Source: Pseudolysinimonas_A sp041984585
GTDB lineage: Bacteria > Actinomycetota > Actinomycetes > Actinomycetales > Microbacteriaceae
Assembly: GCA_041984585.1 (NCBI GenBank)
Contig: JBHIXX010000010.1
Location: 1 to 64,000, forward strand
Reading direction: 5' to 3'
DNA length: 64,000 nt
Below are positions 35,668-42,631 of this stretch, one piece after another. Numbering within the stretch: the stretch's first letter is position 1; every line of letters begins with the position of its first letter. The translations under genes and the position numbers were made by a program. The notes beneath the pieces were generated by a model. That model was not told where the DNA came from, ran no database searches, and saw only the letters and a program-made list of their open reading frames with translations.

Positions 35668-36774
35668 GTGGAGGCGGACGAGATCGACACCTCGGTCGTC
35701 ATCATCGGGGCCGGTCAGGCCGGGCTCTCCGTCGCGTACTACCTGCAGCGGCTGGGGCTCGACCCGGGCAACGAGTTCGTGCTGCTGGACCGAGGTCCGG
35801 GCACCGGCGGGGCGTGGCAGTTCCGCTGGGAGTCGCTGCGGCTCGGCTCGGCGCACCGGGTCAACGACCTCCCCGGGATGAGCGAGCTCGGGGTCAGTTT
35901 CGCGACCGCGGACCGCACTCTGCCGGCGAAGGACGTCGTCGCCGACTACTACGCCCGCTACGAGGAGCACTACGGCCTGCAGGTGGTGCGGCCCGCGGAC
36001 GTCACCAAGGTGGAGCCGTTCGGTCTCGACGGCTTCGAGACCTACTTCTCCGGACCGTACGGTGATCGCCAGGTGAGTTCGACGGTGCTCGTGAACGCCA
36101 CCGGCACCTGGGGCGCGCCGTTCCTGCCGTGGTACCCGGGGATGACGGAGTTCCGCGGCCGTCAGGTGCACACGCGCGAGTACGCGTCGGCCGAGGAGTT
36201 CCGCGACCAGAACGTGGTCGTCGTCGGTGGCGGCACGAGCGCGATCGGATTCCTGCTCGAGCTCGAGCAGGTCGCCTCGTCGCTCACCTGGGTCTCGCGC
36301 CGACCCATCGACTACACGAACGAGGGCGAGGAGCTCGACCTCGAGTCGCGGCTCTCGGCGGTGCAGCTGCAGGACGAGGCGGCACGCGAGGGCCGGGCGC
36401 TGCCGAGCATCGTCAGCACGACGGGGGTGCCCCGCAACCGGCGCGTGCAGGCGGCCATCGAGCGCGGCCTGCTCGACCCGAAGCGGATGTTCTCGTCGAT
36501 CGAACCCGACGGGGTGCGCTGGGAGAACGGGGCGTTCCAACCGGCGGATGCCATCATCTGGGCCACCGGATTCCGGCCGGAGCTGCGGCACCTGGCGCCC
36601 CTGCGGCTGCGCGAACAGGCGGGCGGGGTCGTCGTCGACAAGAACACCTCGCTGCGCGACCAGCGCATCTTCTTCGCCGGCTACGGGCCCACGGCATCCA
36701 CCATCGGGGCGGCCAAGGCGGGCCGGTCGATCGCCCGCCAGGTGATCGCGACCCTGAGTCGCATCAAGAACTGA
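35668..36774 (+). CDS. FAD-dependent monooxygenase-like oxidoreductase
   Basis: 368 aa of the flavin-containing monooxygenase/YpdA-TrkA-like group. The FAD motif VVIIGAGQAGLSVAYYL is at the N terminus and the NAD(P) motif VVVVGGGTSAIGFL at about 188-201. ATGFRPE is in the C-terminal half, and FAGYGPTASTIGAAKAG near the end. The substrate is unknown; putative roles are N- or S-oxygenation or thiol/disulphide chemistry. The GTG is 6 nt after TAATCT (35656-35661), the best -10 match in the window. Confidence 0.86.
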   Translation: MEADEIDTSVVIIGAGQAGLSVAYYLQRLGLDPGNEFVLLDRGPGTGGAWQFRWESLRLGSAHRVNDLPGMSELGVSFATADRTLPAKDVVADYYARYEEHYGLQVVRPADVTKVEPFGLDGFETYFSGPYGDRQVSSTVLVNATGTWGAPFLPWYPGMTEFRGRQVHTREYASAEEFRDQNVVVVGGGTSAIGFLLELEQVASSLTWVSRRPIDYTNEGEELDLESRLSAVQLQDEAAREGRALPSIVSTTGVPRNRRVQAAIERGLLDPKRMFSSIEPDGVRWENGAFQPADAIIWATGFRPELRHLAPLRLREQAGGVVVDKNTSLRDQRIFFAGYGPTASTIGAAKAGRSIARQVIATLSRIKN

Positions 36775-36847
36775 GCCGCGTCACCACGCTCGGCCACCGG
36801 CGGTCGGCGGTGTCAACCTCCGCCGACCCGGTGCGCGTCGTGGGGGT

Positions 36848-36976
36848 ATGAACGACGTCCTGCACCTGCTGGGGTCCGGTGAGCCGGCGCTGCTGATCGC
36901 GGCGCTGGTGTCGCTGGCGATCGGGGTGGCCTCCGGCGCGCTCGCGGCGCGGCTGCGGTCGGGTCTGCGCGGCTGA
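36848..36976 (+). CDS. single-helix small membrane protein, 42 aa
   Basis: MNDVLHLLGSGEPALL begins a 42-aa product with one membrane helix (~14-35) and a basic C terminus (RLRSGLRG). The residue pattern is that of a real membrane peptide rather than a chance frame. No -10 or strong ribosome binding site is clear (GGGGGT precedes the ATG). No relative recognised. Confidence 0.4.
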   Translation: MNDVLHLLGSGEPALLIAALVSLAIGVASGALAARLRSGLRG

Positions 36977-37031
36977 CGCGCCTCGACCGTCCTGGCGCGG
37001 GTCGTGGAGAGCCGCGGGTCGCGGGTCGAGG

Positions 37032-37415
37032 TCAGCCGAGCGCAGCGCTCAGCGCCCAGCCGGCGGCGACGGCGCCGATGCCCGCGACCAGGTTGGCGCC
37101 GACGCTGAGCAGCGCGACCCGCCACTTGCCGGCGAGTGCGAGCTGCACCGTCTCGACGCTGAGCGTGCTGAACGTGGTGAGACCGCCGCACACCCCGGTG
37201 ACCAGGATGAGCTCGGTGGCGGGGTCGAGCCCGCCGGCGCGCAGCATCCCGAGCAGCAGGCCGGCGAGGAACGATCCGATCGCGTTGACGACGAGCACGG
37301 CGACCGGAAGCTCGCGGATGCCGCCGATGCGGGCGGCGAGCACGCCGGTCAGGTAGCGGGCCAGCGCGCCGACGGCCCCGGCCGCCATCGTCGCCAGCGC
37401 GATGCCGAGGGTCAT
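37032..37415 (-). CDS. crcB: fluoride channel subunit (CrcB/Fluc)
   Basis: 127 aa, four helices. It has the NAIGSFLAGLLLG stretch (pore Asn) and the GVCGGLTTFSTLSVE signature with the central Na+-site Thr-Thr-Phe-Ser. Gram-positive bacteria often need two different CrcB subunits; the partner overlaps upstream by 4 nt (ATGA). Exports toxic fluoride. Confidence 0.93.
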   Translation of the reverse strand: MTLGIALATMAAGAVGALARYLTGVLAARIGGIRELPVAVLVVNAIGSFLAGLLLGMLRAGGLDPATELILVTGVCGGLTTFSTLSVETVQLALAGKWRVALLSVGANLVAGIGAVAAGWALSAALG

Positions 37416-37843
37416 TCCTCCGGTCCGATCGGTTCGGGGCGGCGGGCGAGTCCGAGTCCGAGCCCCGCGGCGCCGAGTCCGCCGACGAGGCTCACCAGCA
37501 GGTAGGCGATCGCGAGCATCGGGTCGCCGTCGACCGCGAACCGGCTCGCGACGAGCACGACGGCCGAGAAGGTGGTGAACGATCCGAGCAGCCCGGTCCC
37601 CAGGCCGCCGCGCACCCACCCCGGAACGGCCGGCCACATCCGCGCCACCGCGACCCCGAGCACCAGCGACCCGAGCAGGTTCACGGTGAGGGTCGAGATC
37701 GGGATGACATCATCCGGAACCGGCACCAGCAGGTCGGCGCCCAGCCGCAGTCCCGTCCCGAGGAACCCGCCGACCAGCACCGCGGCGATCGTGGCGGCGG
37801 CCGACCCGACGGCGGACGCCGAGGTCTGCGCGCGGTCGGTCAC
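37412..37843 (-). CDS. crcB: fluoride channel subunit (CrcB/Fluc), second copy
   Basis: 143 aa, four helices with NLLGSLVLGVAVA and GTGLLGSFTTFSAVV. It differs clearly from the downstream copy, as expected for a heterodimeric channel. The GTG lies 8 nt after TAGGCT (AGCCTA at 37852-37857), so there is no room for a fluoride riboswitch in the transcript. Followed directly by the first listed subunit gene (ATGA overlap). Confidence 0.92.
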   Translation of the reverse strand: MTDRAQTSASAVGSAAATIAAVLVGGFLGTGLRLGADLLVPVPDDVIPISTLTVNLLGSLVLGVAVARMWPAVPGWVRGGLGTGLLGSFTTFSAVVLVASRFAVDGDPMLAIAYLLVSLVGGLGAAGLGLGLARRPEPIGPEE

Positions 37844-37927
37844 GGGGCGTCAGCCTACTCTCGGGCGCTCGTGCGGCCGGGCCGTCCGACCCGGTGGCGG
37901 GGATGCCGCGGCCCCTAGGATCGCAGG

Positions 37928-38566
37928 GTGGAATCCGCCCGTCGACGCCGTCGCTGGCCGTGGATCGTGCTCGGCGTCGTCGTCGTGCTGATCGCGCTGG
38001 TGGCGGTCTTCGTCGTGCCGATCCTGTTGCACCGCGACGGAGGGCTCTCCAATCAGGAGCAGACCGGCGAGGAGTTCCCGCTGAGCGTCACGGCATCCGG
38101 CGACGACGGCCGGGATCGCACGCTCGAGGTCGAGGCGGCCGATGGCGGCGCGCTCGACACCGCTGTGCTCGCGGCCGGTGACCGGGTGATCGTGCACGGC
38201 TCCGGCTACGACGCGTCGCAGGGGATCTACGTGGCGATCTGCGCCATCCCCGACGACCCCTCCGTGAAGCCCGGCCCCTGCCTCGGCGGCGTGCCCGAGC
38301 AGGAGGAGCAGGAGGTCGAGGAGGGCGCGATCCAGTACGGCCCAAGCAACTGGATCAACGACCAGTGGGCGTGGCGGCTGTTCGGCGCCCGCCCCTACGA
38401 CGACCCGGATGCCGGCACCTTCACTGCCTACATCGAGCTGCCGGAGGCGGCCGACGAGAACGTGGACTGCACCGCGGTCGCCTGCGCGATCTACACCCGG
38501 AACGACCACACGGCGCTCAGCGACCGCGTGCAGGACGTCTACATCCCGATCAGCTTCGCGGGCTGA
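37928..38566 (+). CDS. membrane-anchored extracytoplasmic protein with Ig-like domain
   Basis: 212 aa. A basic start (RRRRRW), one membrane helix (~11-33) and then an exported domain. The GDRVIVHGSGYDASQGIYVAICA stretch (written in full only here in part: residues ~82-105) and a Cys pair around KPGPCLGG and DCTAVACAIY resemble neocarzinostatin/Ig-like beta domains found in actinobacterial surface proteins; this is a pattern match only. An acidic insert (EQEEQEVEEG) follows. The GTG is 6 nt after TAGGAT (37916-37921). Stands alone. Confidence 0.65.
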   Translation: MESARRRRRWPWIVLGVVVVLIALVAVFVVPILLHRDGGLSNQEQTGEEFPLSVTASGDDGRDRTLEVEAADGGALDTAVLAAGDRVIVHGSGYDASQGIYVAICAIPDDPSVKPGPCLGGVPEQEEQEVEEGAIQYGPSNWINDQWAWRLFGARPYDDPDAGTFTAYIELPEAADENVDCTAVACAIYTRNDHTALSDRVQDVYIPISFAG

Positions 38567-38570
38567 ATCC

Positions 38571-39224
38571 TCACCGCAGCCGCGCCACGATCTCCCGCCG
38601 CACGGCGGTGAGCCGCTCCTCCAGCACCGCCACGGTCTCGCGGTCGAGACGCCCGAGTCCGGCCTGCTCGCGGAGTTCCGCACGCAGGTCGGCGCGGAAC
38701 TCCGCGAGCGCGGCGTCGGCCCGGCCGAGCAGTTCGCGGGAGGCGCCCCGCGCGTCGGCGGTCGCGTCCCGGGCGCCGCGGGCGGCATCCCGTGCCGCGG
38801 ACCGCGCCTCACGGGCGACGCTGCGGGCGTCGTCGCGCATCTCCTGCGTCGCGGCCGCGAGCTCCGCGCGGAGCGACTTCATCGCATCCTGCACGTTGGT
38901 GCGCACTTCGTCCGCCAGGCGGCGCACCGAGTCGGTCAGCTCCGATTCGATGCCGTCGAGCTCGCCTTCTCGCTCCCGCAGTTCCGCCCGGCCGGCGTCG
39001 GTGATGGCGTAGACGGTCTTGCGGCCCTCGCTGGACTTGGTCACCATCCCGTCCTCCTCGAGCTTCGAGAGGCGCGGGTAGATGGTGCCGGCGCTCGGCA
39101 CGTAGGTGCCACCGAACCGGTCGCCGAGCTCCTGGATCAGCTCGTAGCCGTGCTGGGGCCGCTCGTCGAGCAGGCTCAGCAGGTAGAGCCGCAGGTGCCC
39201 GTGAGCGAAGACGGCGGGGCTCAC
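38571..39224 (-). CDS. PadR-family transcriptional regulator
   Basis: 217 aa. The N-terminal winged helix shows YLLSLLDERPQHGYELIQEL and YPRLSKLEEDGMV, then a long helical C-terminal part full of Ala/Arg/Glu (ARSVAREARSAARDAARG) that should form a coiled-coil dimer domain. The GTG start overlaps the DUF4097 stop by 4 nt. It probably represses its own operon through the two palindromes at 40073-40112. Confidence 0.9.
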   Translation of the reverse strand: MSPAVFAHGHLRLYLLSLLDERPQHGYELIQELGDRFGGTYVPSAGTIYPRLSKLEEDGMVTKSSEGRKTVYAITDAGRAELREREGELDGIESELTDSVRRLADEVRTNVQDAMKSLRAELAAATQEMRDDARSVAREARSAARDAARGARDATADARGASRELLGRADAALAEFRADLRAELREQAGLGRLDRETVAVLEERLTAVRREIVARLR

Positions 39225-40057
39225 GAGGCGGCCTGCGCCTCTCCCGCCGGAGTTGCCGCGGCGCGCGCGGTGTGCAGCAGGGTGATGTCGCCGCTGACGG
39301 TGCTCGCGCGGAAGTCGACCCAGTCGGCATCCGGGGTTCCCTGGGCGGCGGTGTAGCTGCCGCGCACCTGGATGTGGTGGTCGTCGAGCTGGATGCGTCC
39401 CGCGACGGTGTTGAGGTACGACTTCACGGCCGTGCCCTCGTCGACCCGGGCGGTGACCGATCCGCTCACCGTCTTGACGTTGATCTCGCCGGGCACGCCG
39501 GTGGCGTCGACGTACACGTCGCCGCTCACGCCGTCGGAGCTGAACTTGCGCAGCGAACCCTGCACGGTGATGTCGCCGTTGACGGTGTGCGCGCGCACGG
39601 CGCCGCGGTGGCCGCGCACCGTGAGTTCGCCGTTGACCGCGTTGAGCTTGAGGTCGCCCATGAGTCCGTCGGCAACGACGTCGCCGTTGACGGTGCTGAG
39701 GTCGACGTCGGACTCGACGCCGGAGACGAGAACCGACGAGCTGACGGCGCCGAGCTTGAGGGTCGCCTCCCGCGGCACCATCACGCTGATGTCGGCGCGG
39801 TTGCTGCCGGGCTTGAGTGACCGGAACACCTCGAGGAAGCTTTCCCAGCGGATCTGCGGGTGGTCGATCTCGACCTTGTCGCCGTCCACCTCGACGCGCA
39901 GCTCCTTGCCGGTGACCGAGTGCACCTCGATGCGCACGCCCGGCTCGTCGTGCGCGACGACGTCGATCTGCCCGCCGAGCAGGCTGATCTTGAGCGAGCG
40001 GGCGCTCTCGATGTCGATCGTCTTGGGCCCGTCGACGAGCCACTTCTGCTGGGCCAT
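39221..40057 (-). CDS. DUF4097 beta-helix-like protein
   Basis: 278 aa. From residue ~100 the sequence is a repeat of the type V-N-G-D-V/I (STVNGDVVADG, NAVNGELTVRG, HTVNGDITVQG, GVSGDVYVDA, TVSGSVTARV), the strand-turn ladder of the adhesin-like DUF4097 fold. No signal peptide, so it is cytoplasmic. In many actinobacteria it is paired with a PadR regulator, as here. GGAGGGC precedes the ATG. Confidence 0.87.
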   Translation of the reverse strand: MAQQKWLVDGPKTIDIESARSLKISLLGGQIDVVAHDEPGVRIEVHSVTGKELRVEVDGDKVEIDHPQIRWESFLEVFRSLKPGSNRADISVMVPREATLKLGAVSSSVLVSGVESDVDLSTVNGDVVADGLMGDLKLNAVNGELTVRGHRGAVRAHTVNGDITVQGSLRKFSSDGVSGDVYVDATGVPGEINVKTVSGSVTARVDEGTAVKSYLNTVAGRIQLDDHHIQVRGSYTAAQGTPDADWVDFRASTVSGDITLLHTARAAATPAGEAQAAS

Positions 40058-40072
40058 CGGGCCCTCCTCTCT

Positions 40073-40112
40073 CGCGATATATCGCGTCTGATGGAAGTCA
40101 CGATATATCGCG
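40073..40112. promoter_or_regulatory. twin palindromic operators of the DUF4097-padR operon
   Basis: CGCGATATATCGCG (40073-40086) is a perfect 14-bp palindrome. CACGATATATCGCG (40099-40112) is a second copy with one mismatch. Their centres are 26 bp apart, i.e. on nearly the same face of the helix, 16 and 42 nt upstream of the DUF4097 ATG. The AT-rich cores stand out in this G+C-rich DNA. Probably the PadR binding sites overlapping the promoter. Confidence 0.75.
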
Positions 40113-40180
40113 AGTACGGAGAGCGCAAGCGCGAGGGCGCCACGAAGATCCGTGGGGAGTGGCGCCAGTCGTCGACAGAC

Positions 40181-40444
40181 TCAGGGTCGGTAGACGTCCG
40201 CCCGATGCGCGACACGGATGACCAGAAGTGAGCGCGTGCCGGGGTCGAGCTCGAAGATCACTCGGTAGTCCCCGCGGCGGGCGGACCGCAGGCCCTCGAG
40301 CTCACCGCGGAGCGGCTTGCTCATCCTCTCCGGGTTCTCGGGGAGAGTGCGCGTGCTGAACTCCACGATCGCCGCCGCGGCCTTGGGCGGGATCCGCTCG
40401 AGTCCGCGGATCGCTCCGGGAGAGAACTCGACCCTCCAGGTCAC
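40181..40444 (-). CDS. RelE/ParE-family toxin
   Basis: 87-aa toxin: WRVEFSPGAIRGLERIP, LRGELEGLRSARRGDYRVIFEL and LLVIRVAHRADVYR match RelE-type ribosome-dependent mRNA interferases, with the basic residues of the active region (R-R-G-D-Y-R). The GTG overlaps the antitoxin stop by 4 nt. Complete. Confidence 0.9.
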   Translation of the reverse strand: MTWRVEFSPGAIRGLERIPPKAAAAIVEFSTRTLPENPERMSKPLRGELEGLRSARRGDYRVIFELDPGTRSLLVIRVAHRADVYRP

Positions 40445-40716
40445 TCGACGGGCAGCCCGAACCGCTGCCGGACGTCCTGCTCCGAGAGGGTCTCTCCCGC
40501 CGCGGCGGCGCGCCGGGCCTCGGAGATGTCCTCGCGGATGCCGGGCTGGGAGAGCCAGAACAGCGTCTCGCGGAGGGACTCGAGATCGTCTTCGCTCATC
40601 AGCACCGCGGCGCTGCGACCGTGACGCGTGATCCGGATGATCTCGTGCTCACGGTCCGCCTCGTCGACGAGCGCCGACAGCTTGTCCTTCGCCTCGCTCA
40701 GGGCCACCGACTTCAT
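40441..40716 (-). CDS. Phd/YefM-family antitoxin
   Basis: 91 aa. The N-terminal DNA-binding part (SVALSEAKDKLSALVDEA, IIRITRHGRSAAVLMS) is typical of Phd/YefM. The C-terminal acidic helix (LRETLFWLSQPGIREDI) would wrap the toxin. The ATG lies 6 nt after TAGTCT (AGACTA at 40723-40728). Together with the next gene a complete type II toxin-antitoxin module. Confidence 0.92.
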   Translation of the reverse strand: MKSVALSEAKDKLSALVDEADREHEIIRITRHGRSAAVLMSEDDLESLRETLFWLSQPGIREDISEARRAAAAGETLSEQDVRQRFGLPVE

Positions 40717-40792
40717 GGGGAAAGACTAGCCCGACTTCTAGCCGAATGTGCCCAGACTCATCACCTGTGGAGAACTAGGCGATCGAGCGCAG

Positions 40793-40829
40793 TAGAGGTT
40801 GACATTGACGCAACGTCAACCTCTAACGT
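40793..40829 (+). promoter_or_regulatory. MerR-type promoter with stretched spacer and dyad operator
   Basis: -35 TTGACA (40799-40804) and -10 TAACGT (40824-40829) are separated by 19 bp, the over-long spacing of MerR-activated promoters. A perfect inverted repeat with 11-bp arms, TAGAGGTTGAC (40793-40803) and GTCAACCTCTA (40815-40825), fills the spacer. The -10 ends 7 nt before the regulator's own GTG, so the gene is autoregulated and probably leaderless. Confidence 0.85.
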
Positions 40830-40836
40830 CTGAGGC

Positions 40837-41595
40837 GTGGAATGGAGCATCCAGGAGGTCGCCCGGATGGCGGGAACCACGAGCCGCACGCTGCGTCACT
40901 ACGACGACGTGGGGCTCGTGCCGCCGACCCGGGTCGGGAGCAACGGCTACCGGTACTACGACGCCGACGCCCTCGTGCGGCTGCAGCGCGTGCTGCTGCT
41001 GCGCGAGCTCGGGCTCGGCATCCCCGCGATCTCCGACGTGCTGCGGGGCGAACGGGACGACACCGTCGCCCTCCACGACCATGTGCGCTGGCTCCGCGAG
41101 GAGCAGCGCCGACTCGACCGGCAGATCGCCGCCGTCGAGGACACCATCCGGATGAGGGAAGGAGGTGAGCAGATCATGGCAGAGCAGATGTTGGACGGAT
41201 TCGACCACACCCACTACAAGGAGGAGGTCGAGCAGCGCTGGGGCGCCGACGCCTACGCCGCGAGCGACTCGTGGTGGCGCGGGATGTCCGACGCCGGGCG
41301 CGCGGAGTTCCAGCGGGAGTCCGCGGCGCTGATGGCCGACTGGCGGGATGCCGCCGCGCGAGCGGTGGACCCCGCGTCAGACGAGGCGCAGGCGCTCGCG
41401 CAGCGGCAGTTCGCGTGGCTCCGGGGCATCCCCGGCACGCCGGGCGGTGGATCGTCGGGCCCGACGAAGGAGTACTTCAGCGGGCTCGGCGAGATGTACG
41501 TCGCCGACGAGCGGTTCGCGAAGAACTACGGCGGCGTGCAGTCGGCGGAGTTCGTGCGCGACGCGATGCGCGTCTATGCGGATCGCAACCTCTGA
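40837..41595 (+). CDS. TipA-like MerR-family regulator with TipAS drug-binding domain
   Basis: 252 aa. An N-terminal MerR wing-helix domain (WSIQEVARMAGTTSRTLRHYDDVGLVPP), a coiled coil (~75-110) and a C-terminal TipAS domain (~120-252; WWRGMSDAGRAEFQRES, FAKNYGG near the end). In Streptomyces TipA binds thiopeptides covalently and activates its own promoter. Here the promoter has a 19-bp spacer with dyad. A perfect internal ribosome binding site precedes an in-frame ATG at 41176, giving a second product of 139 aa. Confidence 0.92.
   Translation: MEWSIQEVARMAGTTSRTLRHYDDVGLVPPTRVGSNGYRYYDADALVRLQRVLLLRELGLGIPAISDVLRGERDDTVALHDHVRWLREEQRRLDRQIAAVEDTIRMREGGEQIMAEQMLDGFDHTHYKEEVEQRWGADAYAASDSWWRGMSDAGRAEFQRESAALMADWRDAAARAVDPASDEAQALAQRQFAWLRGIPGTPGGGSSGPTKEYFSGLGEMYVADERFAKNYGGVQSAEFVRDAMRVYADRNL
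41159..41178 (+). promoter_or_regulatory. internal Shine-Dalgarno and ATG for a TipAS-like short product
   Basis: AAGGAGGTGA (41159-41168) is a full match to the 16S rRNA 3' end, 7 nt before the in-frame ATG at 41176 (Met114). Starting here would give the drug-binding domain alone, as tipAS does in Streptomyces lividans. The main start at 40837 has no ribosome binding site. Confidence 0.75.
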
Positions 41596-41646
41596 GCGGA
41601 TCCGACCCGCAATCCGCTTCCCGGGAGGCGCCCCCGGGGAGCGTGA

Positions 41647-41685
41647 CCGCGGCGGCCGGCGTCCTGTCAGGACCGGCCGCCGCGG
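41647..41685. terminator. strong bidirectional hairpin between convergent genes
   Basis: CCGCGGCGGCCGG (41647-41659) and CCGGCCGCCGCGG (41673-41685) are perfect 13-bp arms around a loop that itself contains the small palindrome TCCTGTCAGGA. It lies between the tipA-like gene and the convergent 40-aa gene, so it can serve both directions. Confidence 0.7.
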
Positions 41686-41704
41686 GGTCTGTGCCGACGT
41701 GCCG

Positions 41705-41827
41705 TCAGTCGACGGGGGGCCAGGCGCGCGTCGGGATGGGGCGGTAGCCGTCCCGGGCGACCACCACCGCGGTGGCGATCGAGCCGCACAGCGCCAGCCC
41801 GGCGAGGGCGATGACGAGGGCGATCAT
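41705..41827 (-). CDS. small membrane protein, 40 aa, coupled to the YczE-like gene
   Basis: MIALVIALAGLALCGSIATA forms one N-terminal membrane helix; the tail (RDGYRPIPTRAWPPVD) is polar and ends in Trp-Pro-Pro. The ATG overlaps the YczE-like stop as ATGA, which argues that it is a real, translationally coupled gene. No function known. Confidence 0.62.
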   Translation of the reverse strand: MIALVIALAGLALCGSIATAVVVARDGYRPIPTRAWPPVD

Positions 41828-42570
41828 GTGCTCACCCCCTCTCGCGGTGCGGTCGGGTCGGGCGGGGTGGCCGCTGCCGGCCCCGGGGCGGATGCGCCGG
41901 TCCCGTCGGGCGCACCGGTCGCGGCGTGGGTGCCCCCGGGGCGTTCGGGGAGGCGCAGTGGCCCGAGCGCGACGCCGATCATCGGGCCGATGAGCAGGGC
42001 GAACGCGACGGTGCCGACACCCACCTGTCCCCCGAGCAGCCAGCCGACCGCCACCACGACGACCTCGATGCCGGTGCGCACCACCCACACCGGCCACCCG
42101 GTGCGTCGGTGCAGTCCGGTCATCAACCCGTCGCGCGGGCCGGAGCCCAGCCGCGCGCCCAGGTAGAGCGCCGTCGCGAAGGCGAGCAGCGCCATCCCGC
42201 CGGCGAACACGACGACCTGCTCGATGGGCTCGGTGATCGGCGGGATCAGCCACAGCCCCAGGTCGGCGCTCGGACCGATGAGCAGCACGTTGACGACCGT
42301 GCCGATGCCGGGTCGTTCGCGCACGGCGATCCAGAGCAGCAGCACCCCGGCGCCCACGAGGTTGACGACCAGACCGAACGAGAGTCCGGTGCGCAGCGAG
42401 ACGCCCTGCGCGAGCACGTCCCACGGCGAGAGGCCGATGCCGGCGCGCACCATGAGGGCGAGTGCGAGCCCGTAGAGCACGAGCCCGACGAGCAGCTGGG
42501 CGATGCGGCGGGTCCACCACAGCCCCAGGCTCGGGGTCCACGGCGTCGCAGGGGAGGCCAATCCGGTCAT
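41824..42570 (-). CDS. YczE/YitT-like integral membrane protein
   Basis: 248 aa with five or six membrane helices: RRIAQLLVGLVLYGLALALM, GIGLSPWDVLAQGVS, and ARLGSGPRDGLMTGLHRRTG are the YczE signatures. A Pro/Ala-rich tail (~215-248) follows. In several bacteria the gene is divergent from a MocR-type regulator called YczR, as here. Start taken at the ATG of MTGLASP; another ATG lies at 42597. Its function is not established. Confidence 0.85.
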   Translation of the reverse strand: MTGLASPATPWTPSLGLWWTRRIAQLLVGLVLYGLALALMVRAGIGLSPWDVLAQGVSLRTGLSFGLVVNLVGAGVLLLWIAVRERPGIGTVVNVLLIGPSADLGLWLIPPITEPIEQVVVFAGGMALLAFATALYLGARLGSGPRDGLMTGLHRRTGWPVWVVRTGIEVVVVAVGWLLGGQVGVGTVAFALLIGPMIGVALGPLRLPERPGGTHAATGAPDGTGASAPGPAAATPPDPTAPREGVST

Positions 42571-42583
42571 GACGACATCGAAT

Positions 42584-42617
42584 CGTCGGATTGGCATTCC
42601 GCCAAGAGTCCAATCGG
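42584..42617. promoter_or_regulatory. inverted repeats between yczE-like and mocR-like genes
   Basis: GATTGG (42588-42593) and CCAATC (42610-42615) form an outer inverted repeat; TTGGC (42591-42595) and GCCAA (42601-42605) form an inner one. The reverse strand thus has repeated TTGG-type half-sites, as described for MocR-type operators. The repeats cover the -35 region of the divergent regulator gene. Confidence 0.6.
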
Positions 42618-42631
42618 GCTACAGTGGCCGG

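Noticed and set aside
37844..37927. Fluoride riboswitch upstream of the crcB pair
   Set aside because: The -10 hexamer ends 8 nt before the start codon, leaving no transcribed leader, and the conserved riboswitch core was not seen.
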